Below, piece by piece: positions 52,713-61,634 of a DNA stretch of 64,000 nucleotides. The stretch's first letter is position 1; each line of letters starts with the position of its first letter. Position numbers and translations under genes: made by a program. The notes below the pieces were generated by a model. It saw nothing but the letters and a program-made list of their open reading frames with translations, made no database searches and was not told the DNA's origin. The stretch is from Dyadobacter sandarakinus (GTDB taxonomy: Bacteria; Bacteroidota; Bacteroidia; Cytophagales; Spirosomataceae). The DNA lies in the NCBI RefSeq assembly GCF_016894445.1, contig NZ_CP056775.1:310001-374000 (forward strand), given 5' to 3'.

Positions 52713-52859
52713 GGGGAGGAAGGAGGAAGGGAGGAAGGGAGGATGGAGTAAAGGGAGGATGGAGAAAGTCAGACTCCCGCCTTCGCAACTTTTCTTCCTT
52801 CCTCCATTTTTCCATCCTCCATCCTCCCTTCGACCTTCTTCCCTTCTTCCTTCCTCCTC
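52713..52859. repeat. Purine/pyrimidine inverted repeat overlapping the desaturase 3' end
   Basis: The left arm (52713-52768) is almost all A/G, with GGGAGGATGGAG units; the right arm (52790-52859) is almost all C/T and carries CTCCATCCTCCC, the reverse complement. It lies between the stop codon of the PVC-type gene and the desaturase, and the right arm is translated as part of the desaturase C-terminus. Confidence 0.75.
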
Positions 52860-53875
52860 AGGTAAGGCCTATAATGCTCCTCATAAAACTGTCCTTTTGA
52901 GTCACGAAAGCTGCTGACGGCTTTGATGGCGCTCAGAAAGCGTATGTAGTACCAGGCGAGGTCAAACTGGTAGGGCAGAAAGCCGCTGCGGGCGCTGCTC
53001 GGATAAAGGTGATGGTTATTATGCCACTCGCCGGCCACAAGGCCAGGCCACAGCTGGTTGATCGATTTATCGTCATTGTTCAGGTCAATGCCGTCGCGCT
53101 GCTTGTTTTCGCCTTTTCCATGGCCTTCGTAGTTGAATGTACGGACACCTACTGCCCAGAAGCCGGCTGCTCCGAAAAGCGTGCATACCAATGCAAATCC
53201 GCCTATGGCATAAAACACGCAGAACCAGAATGCCCAGTTGAGCAGCCACCCGGTAACTTCCCGTACGGGGTTGGAGTAGGAGCCCCATTTAAGATATTGC
53301 GCATACGTATTGCCTTTTACACCGGTATGCCGCATCAGCTGGCTCACCTGATGATACTGCTTTTCGGTCAGGGTGGTGGAAATAGGCTGGTGATTCACAT
53401 CTGCCAGGAAACAATAGAGGAAGCCGGCTTCCGCATTGTAGGGATCGCCCGGCTTGTCGGACTTGGCATGATGCACGTGATGGGAAATGGTGTAAATTTC
53501 CTCCGGAACCATGCTGATCGTCAGGTTTTTGGTGACGATCAGCCAGAACCGGTTGCTGAACTTGTATGCCTGATGCGTGCAATAGCGGTGATGCCAGATG
53601 GTACCATGCGTCCCCATGATGATCATGCTGTACAAAAACGCAGTGACCAGCAGCCCAACGCTCATGTATTTAAAGAGAAAAAGATAAAAAAGCGGCAGAA
53701 TGCAGATAACTCTGAACCAGCTGAAAAACGGGAGCCAGTTTTTACGGCTTTCGAAAATATTGATCCTGCGAAAAAATTCCCTGATGATCTGGCCGGCGGT
53801 GGGTTTGATAAGTTGTCCGCTGCTGTCCTGCCAACCGTAGGAAGGCACTTGTAACACATGATCCATTAATCCCAT
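52769..53875 (-). CDS. Membrane fatty-acid desaturase
   Basis: 368 residues. Di-iron acyl-CoA/acyl-lipid desaturase, inserting a double bond in membrane fatty acids with O2. The three histidine boxes are present: HRYCTH (about 96-101), HHVHH (132-136) and HNNHH (about 282-286), with membrane segments between. It belongs to the delta-9 (stearoyl-CoA) type. The last about 28 residues (RRKEEGKKVEGRMEDGKMEE and onward) are a Lys/Glu/Gly low-complexity tail encoded by the purine/pyrimidine repeat; conserved family sequence ends before it, so the natural stop seems to have been lost or displaced. No electron-donor gene is adjacent. Confidence 0.9.
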   Translation of the reverse strand: MGLMDHVLQVPSYGWQDSSGQLIKPTAGQIIREFFRRINIFESRKNWLPFFSWFRVICILPLFYLFLFKYMSVGLLVTAFLYSMIIMGTHGTIWHHRYCTHQAYKFSNRFWLIVTKNLTISMVPEEIYTISHHVHHAKSDKPGDPYNAEAGFLYCFLADVNHQPISTTLTEKQYHQVSQLMRHTGVKGNTYAQYLKWGSYSNPVREVTGWLLNWAFWFCVFYAIGGFALVCTLFGAAGFWAVGVRTFNYEGHGKGENKQRDGIDLNNDDKSINQLWPGLVAGEWHNNHHLYPSSARSGFLPYQFDLAWYYIRFLSAIKAVSSFRDSKGQFYEEHYRPYLRRKEEGKKVEGRMEDGKMEEGRKVAKAGV

Positions 53876-54109
53876 AAGCAGTAAATAACCTGTTTAATCT
53901 GTGAAAGACAGAAAGGTGCTGTTCGCCTGAGCTTATGAAAAGGTAACCGATATGTCTGGAAAGAATAACTTGAAATAGCACATTTTATTGCCGGTATCAA
54001 AATCGGGATTTATAATTTTTGGAAAACAACCTGTTTTTCCAAATCTTCTTTGCTTGAAGCCCTATAATTGACGGGTAGATTCTGCATGAGGCCGCGGCAT
54101 TTGCACGAG

Positions 54110-55195
54110 CTAGGGCAGATATGGCTTTCCGATCACCAGCTTATCCCCGGACAGGTCTGTTTCGAATAAATGCGGGTACCGCATGGTACGGCCGTTCACG
54201 CTTTTGTGGCTGTGAACAGACATCAGCCATTTGCCTTCAAACGTCTGAAAAAGCATTCCGTGTCCGAAGTTCGGGGGCGTGATCGGGGCTTTTTCCTGTT
54301 CCCAGGGACCGTCCAGCTTGCCCGTTTTGGAGTAAGCGACGCCTTGGGTATACACATCATAAATCCAGCTGGTCCAGATCATGCCGAGACGGCCGGTGCC
54401 CGTTCGAAAGAGCCATGGTCCATCGGTAACCTTGTTCGGTACGTCTTTTCCATTTACTTTTTCCCTGCTCCACGGACTGTCACTCGCTTTGAAAAGTAGC
54501 TTTGAATGCCCGTCAGGTCCGCTGAGATCAGGTTTGAGCTGTATTTTTTCAATGGTACCATCCAGGTTTTGCAGCCATTCGTAGCAATAAACCAGGTATG
54601 GCTTTCCCTCCTCGACCCACAACGTTCCATCCAGCGTCGGCATATTGGCAGGCAGGTAAACCGGATCTTTCATGGGTACGTAGGGCCCTGCGGCACTGTC
54701 ACTGACCAGTACATGGCATGCGCGGCGCTCGATGATATTACTGCCCACGGTATCAATCTTCACGGCCCGGTTGGTGAAGGTGGCGAAATAGTAAAATCTG
54801 CCCTTGTACTCGTGCAGTTCCGCTGCCCAGATCATCGGATTATCGCCCATCCAAGATGTCGGGTCCGTCATGGCAACTTTATAGGGCCCCGTCCACTTTT
54901 TCAGGTCTTTACTTTTCCAGAGCATCCCCCCGGTGCCGGTCATGTAGTACATGGAGGTACTTTTATCCGCCAGGATGCAGGGGTCGCTCAGCCGGATAGA
55001 GTCCAGGGGAATATCCGTCCGGATTGCTTGCGGCTGGTTCTGAGCCGGCAGGTTTCGGCAGGTGACACTCAGTACAATAATGAGTAAAATGGTTTTCAGC
55101 AGGGACGTTGATGGGTGCGCCACTTTGTTTTGCTGCTCGTCAAGATGCGTAAGTTGGGTGGGTACCATCATCTGTTTCATCGGATGTATGCTCAT
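54110..55195 (-). CDS. Family 43 glycoside hydrolase
   Basis: 361 residues. Five-bladed beta-propeller of the GH43 type (arabinan/xylan-acting). The general-base Asp sits in RLSDPCILAD, the pKa-modulating Asp in MPTLDGTLWVEEG, and the acid may be in a VTDGPWLF segment. A hydrophobic stretch at about residues 33-48 followed by NLPAQ looks like a signal peptide, which makes the first 24-32 residues odd; a GTG at 55123 would give a cleaner signal, and I regard the start as unsettled. It is probably periplasmic. Specific substrate unknown. Confidence 0.85.
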   Translation of the reverse strand: MSIHPMKQMMVPTQLTHLDEQQNKVAHPSTSLLKTILLIIVLSVTCRNLPAQNQPQAIRTDIPLDSIRLSDPCILADKSTSMYYMTGTGGMLWKSKDLKKWTGPYKVAMTDPTSWMGDNPMIWAAELHEYKGRFYYFATFTNRAVKIDTVGSNIIERRACHVLVSDSAAGPYVPMKDPVYLPANMPTLDGTLWVEEGKPYLVYCYEWLQNLDGTIEKIQLKPDLSGPDGHSKLLFKASDSPWSREKVNGKDVPNKVTDGPWLFRTGTGRLGMIWTSWIYDVYTQGVAYSKTGKLDGPWEQEKAPITPPNFGHGMLFQTFEGKWLMSVHSHKSVNGRTMRYPHLFETDLSGDKLVIGKPYLP

Positions 55196-55371
55196 AGGTG
55201 GCGAAGATGAGGAAGATGTTTGGAGGAGTCAAGCAGGAAAGATGATTACAGGAAAAAGTTTAGTGGCTGTTTTCTTCCTACAGCGCCGGGTTATTTTTCA
55301 TCCCAATTTTATATATTGTCTTACTAAATCATGGAATAGTAAAATACAGGCAGTCACTAATGTAGGATCTT

Positions 55372-56064
55372 ATGAAAGCAGGCTTCTTTCTTCTTTTCCT
55401 GATGCTGCCTTTTACAGGAACAGTACAGGCACAGTCAGTCCGGCCCGTAGCGATCATAAGGGTGTTGGACAGGCAGACGTTACAGCCTATTCAGGCTACG
55501 ATCATGATTGTAAGCCAGCACACCGACCGTCAGCTGACGCCCCTGTATGAAGACAAAATGTATAAATTCAAAATCACGCCGGGTGATAGCAGCACACTGA
55601 CCATTTATGCCGATGGCTATGAAACGCTGAATGAACCTGTGTGCGCGAGCCGGATGAGCAGCGTGGAAACCTTTTACCTGAGACCGCTGGCAAACGGTAA
55701 GCTGCCTTTAAGTACGACACCCATTCTGCATGAAGACATCACGACGGTATTGTATTTCAGTCAAAGTGAAGCCAAAGTGCTGGAAAAGTCCCGCCCACAC
55801 CTCGAACGCATTGCGGAGTTTTTACAAAATAATGACAAGCACGCCATTGAGCTGGCAGGACATACCGACAATGTGGGCGATTCCTACAAGAACCTGCTCC
55901 TTTCAAATGCACGTACCGATGTGATCAAAGATATTCTTGTGGATCACCAGATTGCTGCCGGCAGAATCCGGAGCAAAGCATTCGGCGACAAAAAGCCGGT
56001 TGCGCCGAATGATACGGAGTCAAACCGGAGCCTGAACCGGCGGGTAGAAATGCGGGTCAGGTAA
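55372..56064 (+). CDS. OmpA-family peptidoglycan-associated protein
   Basis: 230 residues with a signal peptide (about 1-20, ending VQA). The first half (about 22-115) looks like a carboxypeptidase-regulatory or PEGA-like beta-sandwich (ADGYETL). The C-terminal half (about 120-230) is an OmpA-like domain: LYFSQSEAKVLEKSRPHLER, ELAGHTDNVGD, LSNARTDVIKDIL and the closing SNRSLNRRVEM that holds peptidoglycan. It anchors or senses the cell wall from the outer membrane side. Monocistronic as far as can be seen. Confidence 0.88.
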   Translation: MKAGFFLLFLMLPFTGTVQAQSVRPVAIIRVLDRQTLQPIQATIMIVSQHTDRQLTPLYEDKMYKFKITPGDSSTLTIYADGYETLNEPVCASRMSSVETFYLRPLANGKLPLSTTPILHEDITTVLYFSQSEAKVLEKSRPHLERIAEFLQNNDKHAIELAGHTDNVGDSYKNLLLSNARTDVIKDILVDHQIAAGRIRSKAFGDKKPVAPNDTESNRSLNRRVEMRVR

Positions 56065-56150
56065 GGCAGCCGGAAAGCGGAGTTGTTTCCGCCTTTGCAG
56101 CCGAATGTTGGTAATCGCAGGGATGATGAATGCTTTAACATGCTGATTTG

Positions 56151-56381
56151 TTAATCCTCCTCATCCTCAACGCCTTCAAAATAATTTACCACGGTCATCA
56201 GCGGCAGGGTTGTTGTATCTGCAGCATTGGACATCTGGATCACGGCGCGCTCATTGTTTTTTTCATCAAACCCTGCAAAATAGCCCTCGATCACCTCTCC
56301 GGGGCGCACCTTGTAGCTGATGGCTTTGTCAATGTATTTGGAAGCCCTTTTCTGAAGACCGGTAAGTTCTGTTTCTGGCAC
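56151..56381 (-). CDS. Small acidic hypothetical protein
   Basis: 76 residues, beginning MPETELTGLQKRASKYIDK and ending EGVEDEED. The GTG at 56381 is the first possible start after an in-frame stop. A small beta-rich middle (GEVIEGYFAGFDEKNNERAV) hints at an OB-like or SH3-like barrel, but I recognise no family. It is soluble and probably cytoplasmic. No partner is evident in the surroundings. Confidence 0.62.
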   Translation of the reverse strand: MPETELTGLQKRASKYIDKAISYKVRPGEVIEGYFAGFDEKNNERAVIQMSNAADTTTLPLMTVVNYFEGVEDEED

Positions 56382-56447
56382 GATATGTTACATTTAGTAG
56401 TACGCTTCATTGCAAATATCTTTCCAAAAATCTAAAATCGAAATCCT

Positions 56448-56603
56448 ATGACTTCCGCGCTGGTAATTTTCGGAATACTGCTGGTTTATTATGGCATGCA
56501 GGCGGTAAGGTCCAACCCGGACCGGCCAAACTGGTCACGCGCGATTGTTACCGCGCTGTTCTGGCCGTTGTCTTTGTTTTTCAAAAGAGATCATGTAAAG
56601 TAG
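56448..56603 (+). CDS. 51-residue membrane protein, unrecognised
   Basis: Short open frame from ATG 56448 to TAG 56603. It has a hydrophobic helix (SALVIFGILLVYYGMQAV), a polar turn RSNPDRPNWSR, a second hydrophobic patch (AIVTALFWPLSLFF) and a basic end KRDHVK: a plausible two-helix inner-membrane hairpin with positive-inside charges. The codon choice looks like that of its neighbours. No family recognised. It lies between a minus-strand small gene and the NmrA-like gene. Confidence 0.6.
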   Translation: MTSALVIFGILLVYYGMQAVRSNPDRPNWSRAIVTALFWPLSLFFKRDHVK

Positions 56604-56629
56604 CTTCCTTCTTTCGGCTACAACAACCG

Positions 56630-56637
56630 TAGATTTG
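56630..56637 (+). promoter_or_regulatory. Candidate -7 element for the NmrA/AraC pair
   Basis: TAGATTTG fits TAnnTTTG 57 bases before the NmrA-like start. The upstream -33 element is poor (TTTC at a 14-base spacing). Confidence 0.4.
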
Positions 56638-56694
56638 ACTACGTGTGCTTTTGCCATACTGCTGAATTTTGCAGAAACAAAAAAGCACGGCAAA

Positions 56695-57594
56695 ATGAAA
56701 ATCGTAATTACAGGTTCAATCGGGCACATCAGCAAGCCACTTTCCAAAGCATTGATCGCAAACGGTCACGAAGTAACCATCATCAGCAGCAACCCCGACA
56801 GAAAGACCGAAATTGAGGCACTGGGCGCTGAGGCGGCGATTGGTACCTTTGAAGACGCTGAATTTCTGACCCATACTTTCACGGGTGCGGACGCAGTTTA
56901 CACAATGGTTGCCGCCCACAGCTACATGAATAAGGATCTGGATCTGATCGGTTTCTACAAGCAGCTCGGCCGCAATTATACCGAAGCCATTCAGAAATCC
57001 GGCGTAAAGAGGGTCGTCAATCTGAGCACTTTCGGGGCACATCTGCCGGCCGGAAACGGAATTCTTGCCGGGGCATACCATGTGGAGCAAATCCTGAATA
57101 CATTGCCTGAAACGGTTTCAATCACGCACATGCGGCCGGTATCGTTTTACTACAACCTGTACGGTTATGTGCCGATGATCCAGGCGACGGGCAAGATTTC
57201 GGTGAATTACGGTGCAGACAGGATGATCCCCTGGGTATCGCCACTCGACATTGCTGAGGCGGTAGCTGAGGAAATCCAGTCGGGTTTTACAGGCAGAAGC
57301 GTGCGCTACGTCGCCAGCGAGGAGCTGACAGGCGACGAAACTGCGCGCATCCTGGGACAGGCGATTGGCCGGCCGGAGCTGAAATGGGAGCTGATTTCTT
57401 CGGAAGAGTCACTGAATCAGCTGCTCGCCGTGGGAATGAACCCGACCATCGCAGCAGGGCTGATTGAGATGTACGGTGCATTGTACAGCGGGCTGCTGGC
57501 CGAAGATTACGTAAAAAACCACCCAGTGGTGATGGGGAAGATCAAGCTGGCAGAATTTGCGCAGGAGTTTGCAGGCGCATTCCGGGAGAATTAA
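56695..57594 (+). CDS. NmrA-like NAD(P)-binding protein
   Basis: 299 residues, atypical short-chain dehydrogenase fold. MKIVITGSIGHISKPLSKAL is the Rossmann dinucleotide motif, with GTFEDAEFLTHTFTGADAVY after it. The active-site Tyr-Lys pair of true SDRs is not evident, as in NmrA/QOR2-like proteins that sense NADP(H) redox state. The AraC-type regulator gene starts 12 bases after the stop, so the pair likely forms an operon, possibly with the regulator controlling it. Start 56695 begins the Rossmann strand. Confidence 0.88.
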   Translation: MKIVITGSIGHISKPLSKALIANGHEVTIISSNPDRKTEIEALGAEAAIGTFEDAEFLTHTFTGADAVYTMVAAHSYMNKDLDLIGFYKQLGRNYTEAIQKSGVKRVVNLSTFGAHLPAGNGILAGAYHVEQILNTLPETVSITHMRPVSFYYNLYGYVPMIQATGKISVNYGADRMIPWVSPLDIAEAVAEEIQSGFTGRSVRYVASEELTGDETARILGQAIGRPELKWELISSEESLNQLLAVGMNPTIAAGLIEMYGALYSGLLAEDYVKNHPVVMGKIKLAEFAQEFAGAFREN

Positions 57595-57606
57595 TTAACT
57601 TGTAAA

Positions 57607-58524
57607 ATGTCAAACGTGCAGCCGACCCGATTCAAAACCATCACCGAATTTTTCAGATTCAGGGGTATGCCCGCGCCTGAGCACCCGCTCGTCAGCATTA
57701 TGGATATGTCGCTGGTACGCCATCTTCCCGGTGATCCTCCCGCTGTGGTAAAGGATTTTTACTCCATCGCCCTGAAACGCAATTTCAACATCAGGATGAA
57801 GTACGGTCAGCAGGATGTGGATTTTGACAATGGTGTGATGTTCTTTATGGCGCCTGATCAGGTGCTCAGGTTCGGTACCGACGTTGATACGGGTGTGCAG
57901 CAATCGGGATGGATGTTGTTAATTCATCCCGATTTCCTCTGGAACACGCCGCTTGCCAGGCGTATCAAACAGTATGAATACTTTAACTATCATGTTACAG
58001 AGGCACTTTTTGTATCCGAGAGAGAGGAAGCGACCTTGAACAGCATCATTGAAAATATCCGGCACGAGTACCGCGCCAATATCGACCAGTTCAGTCAGGA
58101 CCTCATCATTGCACAGATAGAACTATTGCTGAAATACTCCGAGCGTTTTTATCACCGGCAGTTTTTAACGCGTAAAAACGTCAATCACAAAATCCTGGAC
58201 CGGCTGGAAGAAATCATCAATGATTATTTTAATAGTGAAGACCTGATGCAAACCGGGCTGCCTACCGTGCAGCACATTGCGGGCAAGCTGAATATTTCAC
58301 CTAATTATCTGAGCAACATGCTCAAAGCACTTACGGGGCAGACGACGCAGCAGCATATTCACAATAAACTGATTGAGAAAGCCAAGGAACGCTTGTCGGT
58401 GACGGACTTGTCGGTCAGTGAAATTGCATATGAGCTGGGATTTGAGCACCCGCAGTCTTTCAGCAAATTATTCAAAACAAAAACCAGCTACTCACCACTG
58501 GAATTCCGGGCTTCCTTTAACTAA
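57607..58524 (+). CDS. AraC-family transcriptional regulator
   Basis: 305 residues. The N-terminal half is a cupin-like sensor domain (GQQDVDFDNGVMFFMAPDQV). The C-terminal domain (about 200-303) contains two helix-turn-helix units: TVQHIAGKLNISPNYLSNML and the second VSEIAYELGFEHPQSFSKLF, followed by the typical GxxPxxxR-like end TSYSPLEFR. It probably acts on its own operon with the NmrA-like gene or on genes nearby; the effector is unknown. Confidence 0.93.
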   Translation: MSNVQPTRFKTITEFFRFRGMPAPEHPLVSIMDMSLVRHLPGDPPAVVKDFYSIALKRNFNIRMKYGQQDVDFDNGVMFFMAPDQVLRFGTDVDTGVQQSGWMLLIHPDFLWNTPLARRIKQYEYFNYHVTEALFVSEREEATLNSIIENIRHEYRANIDQFSQDLIIAQIELLLKYSERFYHRQFLTRKNVNHKILDRLEEIINDYFNSEDLMQTGLPTVQHIAGKLNISPNYLSNMLKALTGQTTQQHIHNKLIEKAKERLSVTDLSVSEIAYELGFEHPQSFSKLFKTKTSYSPLEFRASFN

Positions 58525-58534
58525 GCTGCCAGCG

Positions 58535-59110
58535 TTACACTGCTTTCAGGTTCCGGGCGGCTTGGTCCACGGTTGCTTGAATGCGTTTTTCACGCGTTTC
58601 CGGTCGCCTGGCAGCACTGATCCATTGCAGTATCAATTTCCTGGCTGATGGCGCAAAAGCCATGAAGTTTTTGTAGGCAGGTTCATTTTCATCGAACTGC
58701 CTTTGCAGATCTGCCGGAATCACTTCATTGTCAATATCATTGAGCTTGTCCCACGAGCCATTTTGTTTTGCCTGGTCAATCATTGCCTGTCCCTCCGGCC
58801 GCATCAGGCCCAGCGCGGTCATGCGCAACACCCGTTCCTTGTTGCTTCTGGCCCACGTACTGAAAGGCTTTCGTTTTGTAAAAGTCTGGTACACGCTCCG
58901 GGCGTCGCGCTTCATGGTTTTGCTGTCGATCCAGCCATAACATAGCGCGTGCTCTACGGCCTCGGCATATCCTACGCTGGGTACGAGGCTGTTTTTGTTA
59001 TAAATCACAAGATACACAGGCCCCGACGTGGCAGCGTGCTCTTCCAGCCAATCGCGCCATGCTTTTGCATCGGCAGCGATCACAACTTCCTTTCCGTCCT
59101 TGCTTTCCAT
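58535..59110 (-). CDS. YdeI/OmpD-associated family protein
   Basis: 191 residues, cytoplasmic. The family pattern is present: WRDWLEEHAATSGPVYLVIY, SVGYAEAVEHALCYGWIDSK, the KPFSTWARSNKERV stretch and the C-terminal EKRIQATVDQAARNL helix. These proteins, also called bacteriocin-protection YdeI/OmpD-associated, have no proven activity. ATG 59110 is preferred to an upstream TTG at 59131, because a -7 element sits 11 bases before the latter. It converges on the AraC gene with a 10-base gap. Confidence 0.85.
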   Translation of the reverse strand: MESKDGKEVVIAADAKAWRDWLEEHAATSGPVYLVIYNKNSLVPSVGYAEAVEHALCYGWIDSKTMKRDARSVYQTFTKRKPFSTWARSNKERVLRMTALGLMRPEGQAMIDQAKQNGSWDKLNDIDNEVIPADLQRQFDENEPAYKNFMAFAPSARKLILQWISAARRPETREKRIQATVDQAARNLKAV

Positions 59111-59141
59111 TGTAGTGCTTGTTTTTATCAACAGGATTAAA

Positions 59142-59149
59142 CAAAAATA
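59142..59149 (-). promoter_or_regulatory. Candidate -7 element for the YdeI-like gene
   Basis: Minus-strand TATTTTTG fits TAnnTTTG 32 bases before the ATG at 59110; no clear -33 partner. Confidence 0.4.
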
Positions 59150-59302
59150 GGGTACGCCTGTGACAGCCTTATGTCAGGGGTGTATTCAAAAAAATGCGCT
59201 GATCGTTTCTGCCGGCAAGTTTGATGGGATTAAAACAGTATTTTATTGGAGTTGATTTGCTTTTGCATGATATCTCATTTGTGAATCAAAACAGCTGAAC
59301 CT

Positions 59303-60427
59303 ATGCACCTTATTCGCAAAATATGCCTGGCACTTATCATTATTCTGCATGGCTACGGCAGTCAGGCTGCCGACCAGCCCGAAACGCTCAAAATTGGTGC
59401 GGCTGCGCCCGACTTTAATCTACAAGGGGTCGATGGAAAGCGGTATTCATTGAAAACTTTTGCAGCTGCGGATATCCTGGCGATTGTGTTTACATGCAAC
59501 CACTGTCCGACTGCGCAGGCCTACGAAAACCGGATCAAAGGGCTGGTGAATGATTACAAGGCCAAAAAAGTCGCGGTAGTGGCTATTTCTTCCAATGACC
59601 CGAAGGCGATCAGGCTTGATGAGCTGGGCTATACCGACCTGAGCGACACTTATGAGGAAATGAAAATACGTGCCAGGGATATGGCCTATAACTTTCCGTA
59701 CCTGTATGATGGGGACGATCAGAAAACGGCATTGGCTTACGGGCCGGTAGCTACACCCCATATTTTTATTTTTGATAAAAACAGAAAGCTGCAATATACC
59801 GGTCGCATTGATGATGTGGAAAAACCGAGTGGTACGCCCAAAAATCTGGACGCGAAAAATGCAATTGATGCATTGCTGGCCGGGCAGCCGGTTCCGGCAC
59901 CTGCAACCAAAACCTTCGGCTGCTCTATGAAATGGGCTTCCAAGGAGCAGGGAGCGCAAAAAGAGCAGGCCGGCTGGGCCAAAGAAGTGGTTACCCTGGA
60001 AAAGATCAATGAAGAGGGTTTGAAGGAGCTGATCCAGAACAAATCGGACAAGCTCAGGCTGATCAATGTGTGGGCTACCTGGTGCGGTCCGTGCGTAACG
60101 GAGTTTCCGGATTTCATGGAAATGCAGCATATGTACCGCGGCCGCGATTTTGAATTTGTGAGCATCAGCGCCGACAATCCCGACAAGGAGGCAAAAGCCC
60201 TTAAATTTCTGCAGAGCAAGTTTGCGTCCGGCAAAAACTACATCTTTACGTCAGAGGATAAGTACAAGCTGATTGAAGCCGTAGATCCCAAATGGCAGGG
60301 TGCGCTGCCTTATACCATCCTGGTGGAGCCCGGCGGAAAGATCGTTTACGCCAAGCAGGGACCGATTGATCCTGCAGGAATGAAGAAAATGATTGTTGAA
60401 AATAAATTTGTGGGAAGATATTACTGA
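59303..60427 (+). CDS. Secreted tandem thioredoxin-like protein
   Basis: 374 residues with a signal peptide (about 1-22, ending QAA). The N-terminal domain is peroxiredoxin-like (LKIGAAAPDFNLQGVDGKRY) with a CNHCP motif in IVFTCNHCPTAQAYE. The C-terminal domain is TlpA/ResA-type with the redox motif WCGPC in LINVWATWCGPC. Such periplasmic proteins reduce or isomerise disulfides, often serving cytochrome c maturation. The next gene, a Tat-exported sugar isomerase, starts 20 bases later, suggesting a shared transcript, possibly for an exported carbohydrate pathway. Confidence 0.88.
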   Translation: MHLIRKICLALIIILHGYGSQAADQPETLKIGAAAPDFNLQGVDGKRYSLKTFAAADILAIVFTCNHCPTAQAYENRIKGLVNDYKAKKVAVVAISSNDPKAIRLDELGYTDLSDTYEEMKIRARDMAYNFPYLYDGDDQKTALAYGPVATPHIFIFDKNRKLQYTGRIDDVEKPSGTPKNLDAKNAIDALLAGQPVPAPATKTFGCSMKWASKEQGAQKEQAGWAKEVVTLEKINEEGLKELIQNKSDKLRLINVWATWCGPCVTEFPDFMEMQHMYRGRDFEFVSISADNPDKEAKALKFLQSKFASGKNYIFTSEDKYKLIEAVDPKWQGALPYTILVEPGGKIVYAKQGPIDPAGMKKMIVENKFVGRYY

Positions 60428-60447
60428 CACTTAAAAACCAACTGAAA

Positions 60448-61455
60448 ATGGAACAGCCGGATAATTCAAGACGTAAATTCATCGGGACATCGGCGCTGGC
60501 AGCTGCGGGCTTTATCATGGCACGGAGCCCTATTTTTGGCGCACCTGCGTACGTCAGAAAGCTTGGCAAGCCCAACTCATTGTTTAATGGTGTACAGGTT
60601 GGTGCGATTACCTACTCCTGGCGCAGCCTGCCGCAGGATGCCGAAAGTGTCCTGAAATACTGCATTGACTGCAACATCAGCGCGATCGAAATGATGGGCA
60701 ACACGCCCGAGCAATTTGCAGGTGCACCGGAAGCACCTCCGAGACCAGCCATGGCACCCGGACCCGACGGCAAGCGCCCTGAAATGACCGAGGAACAGAA
60801 AGCAGCGATCAAGGAATACGGAGCCAAAATGGCCGAGTGGCGCGCGAAAGTGCCTATGGATAAGTTTACGCAGCTGCGTAAAATGTACAATGATGCCGGG
60901 GTGACCATATATGCCTACAAACCCAATGCACTGGGCGCCAATAATACAGATGCTGAGGTGGACTACGCATTGCGTGCAGCCAGGGCGCTGGGCGCCAACC
61001 AGGCCACGGTAGAGCTGCCCAATGATCCGGCCCAAACCAAGCGGCTGGGTGATATTGCGGCTAAAAACAAGACGTACATTGCTTACCACGGACATACCCA
61101 GCAAACACCAACCTGGTGGGATACAGCCCTGAGCCAATCCAAATTTAATGCAATGAACCTGGATATGGGCCACTACGTAGCCGCAGGGTTTGATCCGGTA
61201 GAACTGATCAACGTCAAGCACTACCATATCCTGAGTATGCACATCAAAGACCGCAAGTCCAAGGAGCATGGCGGCGCAAACGTGGTTTGGGGCTCCGGCG
61301 ACACGCCGATTATTCCTGTGCTGGAACTGATGCGCACGAAGAAGTACAAGTTTCCAGCTACCATTGAGCTCGAATATGAAATTCCGGCCGGCTCGGACGC
61401 TGTCAAGGAAACCGCCAAATGTGTGGAGTACGCGAAAAAGGCTCTGAATGCATAA
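60448..61455 (+). CDS. Tat-exported sugar phosphate isomerase/epimerase
   Basis: 335 residues. The N-terminus DNSRRKFIGTSALAAAGFIM is a twin-arginine signal. The mature part is a TIM barrel of the xylose-isomerase-like superfamily: QVGAITYSWRSLPQ, SAIEMMGNTP, KTYIAYHGHTQQTP, NLDMGHYVAAGF, MHIKDRKS and the metal-binding Glu in ATIELEYEI. It isomerises or epimerises a sugar or inositol outside the cytoplasm; since phosphosugars are rare there, the true substrate is likely unphosphorylated. A Pro/Ala-rich insertion occurs at about residues 92-112. A terminator follows. Confidence 0.88.
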   Translation: MEQPDNSRRKFIGTSALAAAGFIMARSPIFGAPAYVRKLGKPNSLFNGVQVGAITYSWRSLPQDAESVLKYCIDCNISAIEMMGNTPEQFAGAPEAPPRPAMAPGPDGKRPEMTEEQKAAIKEYGAKMAEWRAKVPMDKFTQLRKMYNDAGVTIYAYKPNALGANNTDAEVDYALRAARALGANQATVELPNDPAQTKRLGDIAAKNKTYIAYHGHTQQTPTWWDTALSQSKFNAMNLDMGHYVAAGFDPVELINVKHYHILSMHIKDRKSKEHGGANVVWGSGDTPIIPVLELMRTKKYKFPATIELEYEIPAGSDAVKETAKCVEYAKKALNA

Positions 61456-61474
61456 GTCCTGCGTCCCTGCCTGT

Positions 61475-61508
61475 AAAAAGACCGTCATATCCTGACGGTC
61501 TTTTTTTT
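61475..61508 (+). terminator. Intrinsic terminator after the sugar isomerase
   Basis: Perfect 13-bp stem (61475-61487 with 61493-61505), five-base loop and a run of eight T ending at 61508. Confidence 0.92.
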
Positions 61509-61634
61509 GTTCGTTCCGCTGCATAAACCGGATTTGGCAGGTACGCATGCATGTTTTATCCGGATATCAGCGGCATTTTTCCAGGTTTTCCTGAGATCTT
61601 TTTTTTACATCAATCAAAAAATAAAAGCTAAGTA

